Assembly (NCBI GenBank): GCA_937901895.1
Contig: CALGTD010000042.1
Span: forward strand, 1-64,000
Origin: an uncultured Spartobacteria bacterium
GTDB taxonomy: Bacteria > Verrucomicrobiota > Verrucomicrobiia > Chthoniobacterales > JAATET01
Direction of reading: 5' to 3'
DNA: 64,000 nt
Part shown: positions 11,308 to 19,565 of the stretch, in pieces
How positions within the stretch are numbered: the first letter of the stretch is position 1
Layout of the letters: every line of letters starts with the position of its first letter
Translations under genes and position numbers: made by a program
The notes under the pieces: generated by a model
What the model was told of the DNA's origin: nothing
What the model saw: only the letters and a program-made list of their open reading frames with translations
Database searches by the model: none

Positions 11308-12552
11308 ATGTTCGACGTGGCGATCATTGGTGGAGGGCCGGCGGGCAGCACGGCCGCCACGTTGCTCGCGCAGAAGGGCAGGAGCGTGGTCGTGTTCGAG
11401 CGCGAGAAGTTCCCTCGCTTCCACATCGGCGAGTCGCTGCTTCCGTTCAGCATGGGGGCGTTCGATCGCATGGGCGTGACGTCCAAAATCGAGGCCGCGG
11501 GATACATGAAGAAATTCGGGGCCGAGATCATGACCAGCGACGGCTCCCGCGACACCCGCTTCTATTTCAAGGATGGGTTTCGTTCGCAGCGGGAGTCGGC
11601 ATTCCAAGTGCTGCGGTCGGATTTCGACAAGTTGCTGCTCGACCATGCCGCGGAATGCGGCGCGGACGTTCGCGAGGAGACGTCAGTCGACGACCTGGAA
11701 TTTCTTTCGGATCGTGTCGCACTGAAGGTCCGCCCTCGCGGTGCGGAGGTGGAGACCATCGAAGCCCGGTATCTGCTCGACTGCAGCGGCCGGCACACGG
11801 TCGTTGGCTCGAAGTTCGACCTGAAACGCGCGTATCCAAATCTGCGAAAGTTTGCCGTCTATGCGCACTACAACGGCGTCCCGCTTCCGGAGGGGATCGA
11901 CGGAACGCTCACGCGGATGGTGCGCGCGGAGGATTATTGGTTCTGGATGATTCCGCTCTCGATGACGCGGACGAGCGTGGGAGTGGTGATGGACACCGAC
12001 TTCTTCAAGCGCCAGAGCGGCTCTCCGGAGATGGCGCTGGAACGGTTGATTCAGGAATCCCCGGTCATGTCGGAGCGGATGAAATCCGCGGAGCGCGTGA
12101 CGAAGGTTTACGCCAGCGGCGACTATTCGTATCGCAACCGGCGACTTGCCGGAGACCGCTGGTTGCTCGCGGGCGACGCGGCGGGATTTATCGATCCGAT
12201 TTTCAGCAGCGGGGTGTTTCTGGCGATCCTCGGGGGTGAGCAGGCGGCGGATGCCTTCGACCTCGCGCTTCGCGAGCCGCACCGTCGTGCGGAGGCCTTT
12301 CGATCCCACGCCCGGCGACTGGACGCCGTGATGAGGCTGTATCTGCGTTTCGTGGAGGGCTGGTATCGGCGGGAGTTTGTCGAAACGCTTCTCAATCCGC
12401 GCGAGTTTTTCGAGGTCGTGCCGGCAGTGAACGCCGTGCTCGCGGGAAACCTCGGCGGCTCCTTCGACATGCGCTGGAGGCTGTGGCTGTTTCACGCCAT
12501 CGTCGCGCTGCAGCGATTCACGCCGATTTCCCCCCGCCTGCAAACGGCCTGA
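11308..12552 (+). CDS. FAD-dependent oxidoreductase of the tryptophan-halogenase-like fold
   Basis: A 414-residue flavoprotein. The dinucleotide site is IIGGGPAGST at residues 6-15, followed by GESLLP (41-46). The halogenase-type motif WxWxIP occurs exactly as WFWMIP (211-216), and the late FAD motif is GDAAGFIDPIFSSG (from 289). These features match flavin-dependent halogenases and the related oxidoreductases found in flexirubin/aryl-polyene clusters. At 414 residues it is shorter than free-tryptophan halogenases (over 500). Which reaction it performs (halogenation, hydroxylation or ring reduction) cannot be decided by eye. It is followed after one base by a lipoprotein gene and then by lipid-modifying genes. 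Confidence 0.8.
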   Translation: MFDVAIIGGGPAGSTAATLLAQKGRSVVVFEREKFPRFHIGESLLPFSMGAFDRMGVTSKIEAAGYMKKFGAEIMTSDGSRDTRFYFKDGFRSQRESAFQVLRSDFDKLLLDHAAECGADVREETSVDDLEFLSDRVALKVRPRGAEVETIEARYLLDCSGRHTVVGSKFDLKRAYPNLRKFAVYAHYNGVPLPEGIDGTLTRMVRAEDYWFWMIPLSMTRTSVGVVMDTDFFKRQSGSPEMALERLIQESPVMSERMKSAERVTKVYASGDYSYRNRRLAGDRWLLAGDAAGFIDPIFSSGVFLAILGGEQAADAFDLALREPHRRAEAFRSHARRLDAVMRLYLRFVEGWYRREFVETLLNPREFFEVVPAVNAVLAGNLGGSFDMRWRLWLFHAIVALQRFTPISPRLQTA

Positions 12553-12553
12553 C

Positions 12554-13021
12554 ATGAGGAAACTTGCGGGATGCGCGGCGCTGTGGCTGCTTGCCGGCTG
12601 CGCAACGGTCACGCCGGATTTCGAGGTGCGCGAGACGAAGTCGGCCGCGGTGGAATGGCGCATGGAAGGGGAGAGGGTTGAGCTGCGTGCGGAGTATTCC
12701 CGCGGCGATGGAGATGCCCTGCGACTTGTGGTGGTTCGGGGCCGGCCGGTGCTGGTGCTGACTCGAATGCGCGGGGAATGGATCGCTTCAGGCGTCCTTG
12801 CCAGGGGCGGCTGGCGTGGCAACTGGAACACCGCACCGCGCGAGCTGGGTGGCTGGCTGTGTCTGGCCGAGGCCATCGACGCCGGTGGCCATGCCCCGGA
12901 AGGCTTATCGGAGTTTCGCACCGGTCGGATGAGTGTTCGCTATGCGAAGCCCGGCGGCGTGCTCCGCGAAATCGAGCTGGCAGCTGTTGCGACGGACGAC
13001 CGTTTCCGGGTGAGATTCTAG
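12554..13021 (+). CDS. Putative outer-membrane lipoprotein of the lipid locus, unknown family
   Basis: A 155-residue protein with a clear lipobox: MRKLAGCAALWLLAGC, lipidated cysteine at residue 16. The mature part is predicted to be mostly beta strands, with Trp-rich phrases (RGNWNTAPRELGGWLC). Its position directly after the flavoprotein (one-base gap) and its size resemble the small lipoproteins (DUF3261-type) found in aryl-polyene clusters, but I cannot establish homology by eye. Its last four bases overlap the convergent gene at 13018. Confidence 0.6.
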   Translation: MRKLAGCAALWLLAGCATVTPDFEVRETKSAAVEWRMEGERVELRAEYSRGDGDALRLVVVRGRPVLVLTRMRGEWIASGVLARGGWRGNWNTAPRELGGWLCLAEAIDAGGHAPEGLSEFRTGRMSVRYAKPGGVLREIELAAVATDDRFRVRF

Positions 13022-14013
13022 ATTTCCTCGCGAACGGTGTCCGCGGCGGTTCGCGCGTCGCGGACGACCCCGCGAAAGAACGGCAACGCTGCAGCGCCGG
13101 CGAGCCCCCACGAGGTGTTCATCAGAAATCCCACGAGGGAGATGGAGACTGCGGTGGCGGCGAGGACGCCGGAGAGCTCGCTGAGGAGGAAGGCAAACAC
13201 CTGCTCCCGGACGCCGAGTCCGCCAATGCTGATCGGCAGGGCTGTGATAATGTCCGCAGCGGGCATGATCGCACTCATTTGGAGGAAGGAGATGTCGACC
13301 GAGAATGCCCGGGCGCTTGCATAGAACACGCCAAAGTAGGCGATGAGCATCACCAGGGTGAGCGCCATGGCGCGGAGGGACGCGCGCCATTGGTAGGCCA
13401 TCTGGGCGTAACCCGCGCCGAACTTTCGCAGGATGTTCGGAAACGGCGCCCATCGCGGGGGATTGGCCGTCCAGCCACTGGCGGCGAGAGAGAGCGTCCA
13501 TGTGAGCAGCGCGGCGCACCCGATCTGGTAGGCGATCACGATCTGCACCAGCGTCATCACCTTCGGACTGCGGGAGAGCCACTCGTAGTTCCAGACGGTG
13601 AGCACGGCGGTGTAGAGGATGAGTCCGCCGAGGCCGCTGATGCGGTCGAGGATCACTGACAGCAGCGAATCGATCTTCGAGTTTCCGCGGCGCATGAGGT
13701 ATGCCGCGCGCACGAGGTCTCCGCCTGCGGCACCCACGAGGAAGGTGTTGCAAAACAGGGCGACCAGGCAGATTTGCACGCTTTTCCAGAACGGCAGCTC
13801 AATGCGCAGCATTTTCAGGAAAATGCGCCAACGGCAGACGCCGACGAGGTTTTCCATTCCCGCGAAACAAATTCCCGCCACGAGCCAGCCGGGGGTGGTC
13901 GACTTCAAGGCGGCGGAAATATCCGTGCGAAATTCCGGATCGCGAAAGAAGAATGCCAGCAGCGCTGCGGTGACCGCGGTCTGGAAGAGGACGATCAGCC
14001 AGCGCTTGAGCAT
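13018..14013 (-). CDS. Lysylphosphatidylglycerol synthase transmembrane (UPF0104/AglD-type) protein
   Basis: A 331-residue integral membrane protein starting at the ATG at 14013 (MLKRWLIVLFQTAVTAALLAF). About eight hydrophobic helices are seen. The family signatures are NTFLVGAAGGDLVRAAYLMRR in the first half and the late-helix motif LPISIGGLGVREQVFAFLL, both typical of the LPG_synthase_TM superfamily. No C-terminal aminoacyl-transferase domain is present, so it is not MprF itself. Stand-alone members are proposed lipid or isoprenoid-glycan flippases. It is the only minus-strand gene in an otherwise plus-strand lipid locus. Confidence 0.85.
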   Translation of the reverse strand: MLKRWLIVLFQTAVTAALLAFFFRDPEFRTDISAALKSTTPGWLVAGICFAGMENLVGVCRWRIFLKMLRIELPFWKSVQICLVALFCNTFLVGAAGGDLVRAAYLMRRGNSKIDSLLSVILDRISGLGGLILYTAVLTVWNYEWLSRSPKVMTLVQIVIAYQIGCAALLTWTLSLAASGWTANPPRWAPFPNILRKFGAGYAQMAYQWRASLRAMALTLVMLIAYFGVFYASARAFSVDISFLQMSAIMPAADIITALPISIGGLGVREQVFAFLLSELSGVLAATAVSISLVGFLMNTSWGLAGAAALPFFRGVVRDARTAADTVREEI

Positions 14014-14132
14014 GTGGGTATGGGCAGGGGCGACAATGGAGCGGTCACCGCGCCAGAAGTGCCGGGCGTCGGCAAGGATAAAATCCCCGCTCGAAATCCG
14101 GGCCCGACTGAGCAATTCTTTGGGAACCGCTC

Positions 14133-14966
14133 ATGCCTGCCGTCAAAGTCGATGTCCCCCAGGAGCTTTCCCGTCCGGCAGGGCGGAGGCGCAGGCAATG
14201 GAAGCCGCAGGATGTGTGGAACTACACGTTGCAGGCGGCGAGCGTCGGAATCTTCTTTGCGACCGGTGTGGCGGTTACCCTCGTCGCGCCGGTCGTCCGG
14301 CTCGTGCTAGGACCGGAACGATCGCTGCCGGTCGGTCGGGCGTTGATCCGGGGCCTTTTTCGCTTTTTCTCCTGGTGGCTGGAAGCCGTGGGGCTGTGTC
14401 GCATTCGTTTCGAAGGCGTCGAGAAACTCGCAAGCCTTCGAGGCGTGATCGTGGCACCGAACCACCCCGGCCTGCTCGATGCCGTGTTTCTGATTCCCCA
14501 TCTTCCACGGGCGGTGTGCATCATGCGTGCGGGCTTGATGCGAAATCCCTCGTTTCTCGGCGCGGCCGGGCTGGCCGGCTACATCACGAATGATCGAGGC
14601 CCTGACCTGATCCGGCAATGCGAACGCAAACTGGCCGCCGGTGACAATCTGCTGATCTTCCCGGAGGGAACCCGGACGCGCCTGCACGCGCGCGCGGTGA
14701 ACCCGTTCAAGGGCGGCTTCGCGCTCGCTGCGGTGCTTACGGGAGCGCCGATTCAGACCGTATTGATCGCGCGGAGCGGCTCCTACCTTGCAAAAGAGAC
14801 CAGCCTCGGCGCCGTCGCGGAGGTGCCGGTGCGGATCACGATTCGAGTGGGCGAGGTCTTTCATGCGCGTTCGGGCGAATCCGCGAAGGCGCTTGCCGCA
14901 AGGCTCGAGGAGTATTTCCGCGCATCGCTCGAAAACTCGGGCGGTGAAATCCGGCTTGCGCACTGA
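14133..14966 (+). CDS. 1-acyl-sn-glycerol-3-phosphate acyltransferase-like protein (PlsC family)
   Basis: A 277-residue acyltransferase. An N-terminal basic stretch and membrane helix (about 33-60) precede the catalytic HX4D motif, seen as NHPGLLD with H111 and D116, and the second motif FPEGTRT around 177-182. It would transfer an acyl chain to a lysophospholipid or a related alcohol at the inner membrane. Its stop TGA shares one base with the ATG of the following glycosyltransferase, so translation is probably coupled. The genomic setting suggests a specialised lipid rather than bulk phospholipid synthesis, but that is inference. Confidence 0.88.
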   Translation: MPAVKVDVPQELSRPAGRRRRQWKPQDVWNYTLQAASVGIFFATGVAVTLVAPVVRLVLGPERSLPVGRALIRGLFRFFSWWLEAVGLCRIRFEGVEKLASLRGVIVAPNHPGLLDAVFLIPHLPRAVCIMRAGLMRNPSFLGAAGLAGYITNDRGPDLIRQCERKLAAGDNLLIFPEGTRTRLHARAVNPFKGGFALAAVLTGAPIQTVLIARSGSYLAKETSLGAVAEVPVRITIRVGEVFHARSGESAKALAARLEEYFRASLENSGGEIRLAH

Positions 14967-15721
14967 TGCCGGAGCCCAGCCGCACGCATCTCGTCCTTCT
15001 GCCGAGCTACAACAGCGGACCGATGCTTCGGAGAACCGCCCTTGAGGCGATGGCGCACTGGCTGCCGGTGTGGATTGTGATCGATGCGAGCACCGATGGC
15101 AGCGACCGCGATGCGCGGGCGCTGGCCGACGAGCATCCGCATGTCCGCTGCATGGTTCTTCCGAAAAATGCCGGCAAGGGCGGCGCGGTGCTTGAGGCGA
15201 TGAAGGCGGCGCAGGCCGAGGGATTCAGTCATGCGCTGGTGATGGATGCGGACGGACAGCATCCGGCGGACAGGATTCCCGGGTTCATGGCGCGTTCGCA
15301 GGAGCAACCCGGGGCGATGATCCTTGGGGAACCCATCTTCGGTCCCGACGCTCCGCCGGAACGGGTGAAGGGGCGGCGCGTCGGAAACTGGTGGGCGAAT
15401 CTCGCAACCCTTTGGGGGGGCATCCACGATTCGTTGTTTGGCTTTCGCGTGTATCCGATTCGCGAGTCGGTGGAGATTCTCGATTCCATCCGCACGGCGC
15501 GGCGCTTCGATTTCGATACGGAACTCGCCGTGCGCCTCTACTGGCGCGGCGTCAAACCGGTGAACATTCGGGTGCCGGTGACCTACCCGCCGCGCGAGGA
15601 GGGGGGGACCACGCAGTTTCGCTACCTGCGGGACAACCTCCTGCTCGTCGGGACGCACACGCGATTGTCCCTTGGCATGCTGCTGCGGCTTCCGAGGCTC
15701 CTTCGGATGCGCTCGCAATGA
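14966..15721 (+). CDS. Family 2 glycosyltransferase
   Basis: A 251-residue GT-A-fold enzyme. The nucleotide-binding start (LLPSYNSG), the VIDASTDGS block at 38-46 and the metal-binding DADGQHP (D94, D96) are intact, and FDFDTELAVRLYWRG in the second half is typical of dolichyl-phosphate-mannose-synthase-like and aryl-polyene-type GT2 proteins. No membrane segment is evident, so it is probably peripheral. It overlaps plsC by one base at its start. Donor and acceptor sugars are unknown. Confidence 0.88.
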   Translation: MPEPSRTHLVLLPSYNSGPMLRRTALEAMAHWLPVWIVIDASTDGSDRDARALADEHPHVRCMVLPKNAGKGGAVLEAMKAAQAEGFSHALVMDADGQHPADRIPGFMARSQEQPGAMILGEPIFGPDAPPERVKGRRVGNWWANLATLWGGIHDSLFGFRVYPIRESVEILDSIRTARRFDFDTELAVRLYWRGVKPVNIRVPVTYPPREEGGTTQFRYLRDNLLLVGTHTRLSLGMLLRLPRLLRMRSQ

Positions 15722-15752
15722 GCGGGGGAGATTGCAAAATCTGGATTGGTCC

Positions 15753-16490
15753 GTGAAACGCAATCTCCTTCTCGCCGCTGCCGCAGCCGGAACCCTCGCA
15801 CCGCTTGTTGCGGGCCGCCGGGGATTCCTGGCATGGCCGCCGGCACACGCGCTCGTCCTTGTGCCGACGCTGCTGCGGAACAATGCTTGCTTCGGACCGA
15901 TTGCGACGCACTTTGAGACTCCGCGACGGGAGGTGTGGCTCACGATCGACGACGGTCCGGATCCGCGCGACACGCCGGCGATGCTGGAGGTGCTCGCGAA
16001 ATATCGGGCGAAGGCAACGTTCTTCATGATCGGGGGCAAGGCCGGGCGTCTGCGCAGCCTGGCGTGGGAGGTGCGGTCCGCCGGTCACGGCATCGGGAAT
16101 CACACCTACTCGCATCCCTCCGCCACGTTCTGGGCGTTGGGTCCACATGCAATGCAACGGGAGATCGAACGCGGGGCCTCAGCCATTCATGCGGCAACCG
16201 GAGTGCGGCCCGCATTGTTTCGTTCGCCCGTCGGAATGACGAATCCATTTGTCCACCCGGCGCTCGGTGATCAGAGACTGATCGGATGGTCCGCCTCCGG
16301 GTTGGACGGCCTCCGCGACCGCGGGCGGGTGGTGGTCGACCGGATTCTGGCTCGGGTGCGACCGGGTGCGATCGTGGTGATTCACGAGGGCGGCGCACCG
16401 GGACGTGTCGGAACGTTGCAGATGCTGCTCGAGCGGTTGACGGCCGAGGGCTACGCGTGTGTCATCCCGGACTTCGCCTCGCTCCGCTGA
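15753..16490 (+). CDS. Polysaccharide deacetylase (NodB homology domain)
   Basis: A protein of about 245 residues read from GTG at 15753; the start is the weakest point because no ATG lies in frame upstream. A short hydrophobic N-terminal segment (NLLLAAAAAGTLAPLVAG) suggests membrane anchoring. The NodB motifs are complete: TIDDGPDP with the catalytic and metal-binding aspartates D66 and D67, and HTYSHP with metal ligands H117 and H121, then FRSPVG and IVVIHEG. It should remove acetyl groups from an N- or O-acetylated sugar or related lipid head group. It shares one base with the following acyltransferase start. Confidence 0.86.
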   Translation: MKRNLLLAAAAAGTLAPLVAGRRGFLAWPPAHALVLVPTLLRNNACFGPIATHFETPRREVWLTIDDGPDPRDTPAMLEVLAKYRAKATFFMIGGKAGRLRSLAWEVRSAGHGIGNHTYSHPSATFWALGPHAMQREIERGASAIHAATGVRPALFRSPVGMTNPFVHPALGDQRLIGWSASGLDGLRDRGRVVVDRILARVRPGAIVVIHEGGAPGRVGTLQMLLERLTAEGYACVIPDFASLR

Positions 16491-17410
16491 TGCCCTCGAA
16501 GCCGCACACCGAACGCGCATTCTACAAGCTGCTCTACACGCCGCAGATCTTTGAGTTCACGTCGCGGCTGTTTCGCTTCCTTGGGCGCGGGGTCTATGTG
16601 CGGGTCGCGCAGGCGGTGGCGTGGAGTTACGCGATGACGCAGCACGGCGTGCGCGATGTCGTGCTCGGAAATCTGCGTCTGCTCGCGGGAGATGAAGTGA
16701 AAGCCGCGGATGCCGTTGCGGTGTTCACGAACTTCGGCGCGACCATTGCGGACTACGTCGCGGTCGGAAACATGCCTGTGGACCGCGCCGCGGCGCTCTG
16801 CGTCGAGACAATCGGGGACGAGCACCTTGAGGACGCGTTGCGCGCCGGCAAAGGGGCGATTCTCGCCACCGGGCACTTCGGATTCTTTGAATTTGGCGCG
16901 CTGCTTCTTGGACGGAAGGGATATCCGATCACCGTCGTGACACTGTCCGAGCCAACGCCGGAGCTGACGAAGTGGCGCGCGGATTTTCGCAAGCGCTGGG
17001 GCGCGGACACAATCGAGGTCGGACCGGATGCCTTCTCGTCCCTGCGTGTCGTTCAAACGCTGCAGGGCGGCGGGTTTGCCGCGATGCTCGCGGATCGCCC
17101 GTTCGGCGGACCGACGGTCGAGGTGGATCTGCCCGGCGGTCGGATCGCGTTTTCCTCCTCGCCCGCTCTACTCGCGTATCTCGCGGACTGTCCGGTCATT
17201 CCGGTTGCGATCACGCGACGTCCGGACGCCACCTATCGCATTGTGTCGAAGCCCTGCATCTGGCCGCGTCAATTCGAGGGAGATCGCAACGCACGGGTGG
17301 AGGGTGCGACGAAGGTGATTGCCGCGTCGCTTTTCGAGGAGATCGTGCGGGATCCCCGGCAGTGGTATCAGTTCGTCCCGGTGGGATTGACCCCGGAAGC
17401 GGCGCGCTGA
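16490..17410 (+). CDS. LpxL/HtrB-type lipid A acyltransferase-family protein
   Basis: A 306-residue protein of the lysophospholipid acyltransferase (lauroyl/myristoyl transferase) class. The catalytic HX4E motif appears as H129-FGFF-E134 within TGHFGFFEFGALL, and the later blocks ADRPFGG and PALLAYLADCPVIPVAI are typical of the family. The expected role is late acylation of a lipid at the inner face of the cytoplasmic membrane. The ATG at 16490 overlaps the deacetylase stop. Because it sits with a GT2, a deacetylase and a PlsC homologue, it may act on a specialised glycolipid or polyene lipid instead of lipid A. Confidence 0.87.
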   Translation: MPSKPHTERAFYKLLYTPQIFEFTSRLFRFLGRGVYVRVAQAVAWSYAMTQHGVRDVVLGNLRLLAGDEVKAADAVAVFTNFGATIADYVAVGNMPVDRAAALCVETIGDEHLEDALRAGKGAILATGHFGFFEFGALLLGRKGYPITVVTLSEPTPELTKWRADFRKRWGADTIEVGPDAFSSLRVVQTLQGGGFAAMLADRPFGGPTVEVDLPGGRIAFSSSPALLAYLADCPVIPVAITRRPDATYRIVSKPCIWPRQFEGDRNARVEGATKVIAASLFEEIVRDPRQWYQFVPVGLTPEAAR

Positions 17411-17521
17411 TCACAGGCTGGATTGCCGCTCGTGGTCTTGAGCGTCTGCGACAGTGCCAGGCTGTAGTTCCTGGAGGGAAATTCCTGCTCCGCGCTTCTC
17501 GTAGAGGTCCTCATTAAAAAA

Positions 17522-17555
17522 GATCTCAAATTTTTGTTGGCCGATCTCATGGTCC
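17522..17555. repeat. Degenerate direct repeat, copy A
   Basis: A 34-base unit beginning GATCTCAAA and ending CTCATGGTCC. It matches copy B (17628-17661) at 28 of 34 positions with no gaps, 106 bases away. On the minus strand it reads as GGACCATGAGAT followed by an A-rich part. Confidence 0.7.
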
Positions 17556-17627
17556 CTGCCGCGGGAAGGAGGCAATGTCCGGAAACGTCGTTCCACCCTC
17601 CCCCCAAGCGAATGATGGTCTGTAAAG

Positions 17628-17661
17628 GATCTCAAATCTTCGTTGCTAAATCTCATGGTCC
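17628..17661. repeat. Degenerate direct repeat, copy B
   Basis: Second copy of the 34-base unit, sharing GATCTCAAAT at its start and ATCTCATGGTCC at its end with copy A. It may be a dispersed repeat of this genome; that cannot be tested within one window. Confidence 0.7.
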
Positions 17662-17703
17662 TTTTTCGCTGTCTGAGCGAATAACGCCTAAACAAGTCGT
17701 CAT

Positions 17704-17767
17704 TTCATGAAGTTCGCTTCCTCCATCCGGCCTGCCCGGGGAGGAAGGTGCAGGGACTTCATGAAGT
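17704..17767. repeat. Pair of TTCATGAAGT boxes
   Basis: TTCATGAAGT occurs at 17704-17713 and again at 17758-17767, the second as part of the perfect 12-base palindrome ACTTCATGAAGT (17756-17767). The 54-base spacing is close to five helical turns. The boxes lie 56-119 bases upstream of the PEP-CTERM gene and could bind a dimeric regulator. Confidence 0.45.
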
Positions 17768-17822
17768 GCCGAATTGCCTGCGTCCAATTTGTAAAGAACC
17801 TCATCTAGTAAAACCCGTGACC

Positions 17823-19388
17823 ATGAAATCCCGACTTCTCTCTTTCGTCCCCAAGGCGGCGACGGTGACGTTTCTTTCCGCCCTCGTGTCGACCGCTCCT
17901 GCGGCGGATATCTACTGGGCGGGGGGCGACGGTGACCTTCTGGATCCGGAAAACTGGCTGGGTGGAAGCCTGCCTACCTCGGCGGATGTGGCGGCAATCA
18001 GCAACGGAGCGACTGCGACGCTTGCCGAGGGGGATGTGACCTTCACGCAGTTCTGGATCGGCCAGAACGGTCAGGGCAGCGCCACCGGCAGCTTCGTTCA
18101 GACCGGGGGCTCGATCACGTTGACGACTGGTGGCGTGGTGGGACGTCAGGGAAACGCGGTCGGGAACTGGGAGATGACCGGAGGCTCCCTGACCACCGGG
18201 GATTTACGGCTTGGTGGCGGAGGTGCGAGTTCGACGGATCCCGTCGGCTCCAAGGGAACGATGACGGTTTCGGGTGCCGATACCCTGGTCACTTCAACCG
18301 GCTATGTGGGAATCGGATCCGCCGGGACTGGCACGCTGACGCTCTCGAATTCCGCGATGTGGATCCACAACAGCAACGCCGTTTTTCTCGTGGGCGGTGA
18401 CAACAACAACAACCCTGCCAATCAGGCGGGAGGCACCGGCATTCTCACCGTGGCGAGCGGAGCGAGTCTGACTTTCGGTGGGAGCGCAAACCTCGGCATC
18501 GGCCGCAACACCAGCACGGCCGCGACCACCGGCAACGGCACGGTGATCCTCGATGGCGGCGAGATCACTCTGGGCACCGGCACGGTAAATCTCGGCTCCC
18601 GGCAGGGGGCAAGCCAGTTGGCGGGAACCGGGACGCTGACCGTGAATTCCGGAACCCTCACTTCCAACAACGGCATCCGATTGAACGAAGGCACCGGGAC
18701 CATCAACTTCAACGGTGGCGTCGCGGTGATCGGTGGAATCACGAAGTCATGGGGAAGTGGCACCGGCACCGTGAATTTCAACGGCACCGTGGTCCGCGCC
18801 TCGACCACCAGCGCAGACTTCTTTTCCTACAACGGAAACCAGGGCGCCGGCGTCTTGAATCTGAACATCCAGTCCGGCGGTCTGAAGCTCGATACGAATG
18901 GGAATCTCGTTGTCATTACCCAGAGCCTCACCGGCGTCGGCGGGCTCACGAAGCTCGGCGAGGGGGAACTCGTGCTGAACGGGGAAAACGTTTACGCCGG
19001 CGGCACGGTGGTGAGTGAGGGAACGCTGGTTGTCGAGGCGGGCGGCACGCTCGGCACAGGGGGCATCGTGGTCGAAAACGGAGGCATCCTCGATTTTGAC
19101 TACGCGTTCAGTCTGACCACCGCGGGCCTGGTGCTCGAGGCGGGCAGCCAGTTCAAGCTCGATGAGAATCTCACGTTCGGCGGACTCACGATCGACGGAA
19201 CCACGTTCGCCGAGGGTGTCTACGATTACGCGACGCTCAAGGCGAACTATGGGGACATTTTCCTGGACGGCGGCAGCGGTCAGATCACCGTCACGACGGC
19301 GGTCCCGGAGCCGGGCGCCCTTGCCCTCCTGGTGGTGGGAGGAGCGGCGGCCGGGGTGTTCCATCTCCGTCGCAGGATGCGGCCTTAA
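17823..19388 (+). CDS. Autotransporter-associated beta-strand repeat protein with PEP-CTERM sorting signal
   Basis: A 521-residue exported protein read from the ATG at 17823, which opens the signal peptide (MKSRLLSFVPKAATVTFL, ending near APAADIYW). The body is low-complexity Gly/Thr/Asn beta-helix material with repeated phrases such as GTGTLTVNSGTLTSN and a canonical autotransporter-associated repeat (LTKLGEGELVLNGENVYAGG). The C-terminus is a textbook PEP-CTERM tail: VPEP, a hydrophobic helix, then RRRMRP. Such tails are recognised by exosortase and lead to surface display or release into an exopolysaccharide matrix. No exosortase gene is in the window. Confidence 0.88.
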   Translation: MKSRLLSFVPKAATVTFLSALVSTAPAADIYWAGGDGDLLDPENWLGGSLPTSADVAAISNGATATLAEGDVTFTQFWIGQNGQGSATGSFVQTGGSITLTTGGVVGRQGNAVGNWEMTGGSLTTGDLRLGGGGASSTDPVGSKGTMTVSGADTLVTSTGYVGIGSAGTGTLTLSNSAMWIHNSNAVFLVGGDNNNNPANQAGGTGILTVASGASLTFGGSANLGIGRNTSTAATTGNGTVILDGGEITLGTGTVNLGSRQGASQLAGTGTLTVNSGTLTSNNGIRLNEGTGTINFNGGVAVIGGITKSWGSGTGTVNFNGTVVRASTTSADFFSYNGNQGAGVLNLNIQSGGLKLDTNGNLVVITQSLTGVGGLTKLGEGELVLNGENVYAGGTVVSEGTLVVEAGGTLGTGGIVVENGGILDFDYAFSLTTAGLVLEAGSQFKLDENLTFGGLTIDGTTFAEGVYDYATLKANYGDIFLDGGSGQITVTTAVPEPGALALLVVGGAAAGVFHLRRRMRP

Positions 19389-19400
19389 CCAAAAGGGTGT

Positions 19401-19431
19401 TGGCGGACGGTCCGCGGCGGGCCGTCCGCCA
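19401..19431 (+). terminator. Hairpin after the PEP-CTERM gene
   Basis: TGGCGGACGG (19401-19410) pairs perfectly with CCGTCCGCCA (19422-19431), a ten-pair GC-rich stem with an 11-base loop, 13 bases after the stop. No T-run follows, so termination efficiency is uncertain. Confidence 0.5.
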
Positions 19432-19565
19432 ATTCACTCCGCGCCCCGGGCACTAACGGTCCGTCGACGCAGTGGTCAAAAACATGGGAATCCCTGGCGG
19501 AATCACCCTTTCCGCGTCGAGGTTGCTTGCGTGGAGGGGAAGAAATGGGGGAGGATAAACATTGC

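Larger units (their letters stand above)
17411..17822 (+). other. Intergenic region (412 bp) with degenerate repeats and palindromes
   Basis: No convincing gene is present. The region holds a 34-base direct repeat in two copies and two TTCATGAAGT boxes, annotated separately. It is more A/T-rich than its flanks. Short minus-strand reading frames here merely read through the repeats. It separates the lipid locus from the PEP-CTERM gene and must carry that gene's promoter. Confidence 0.7.

Noticed and set aside
15718..15756. Mini-ORF ATGAGCGGG... overlapping the GT2 stop
   Set aside because: It is only 12 codons, out of frame with the deacetylase, and nothing supports expression; it may merely help re-initiation.
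17411..17695. Short minus-strand frame reading through both 34-base repeats
   Set aside because: The two repeat copies fall in different reading phases (106-base spacing), so a protein repeat is not being preserved. No signal, motif or ribosome site is seen.
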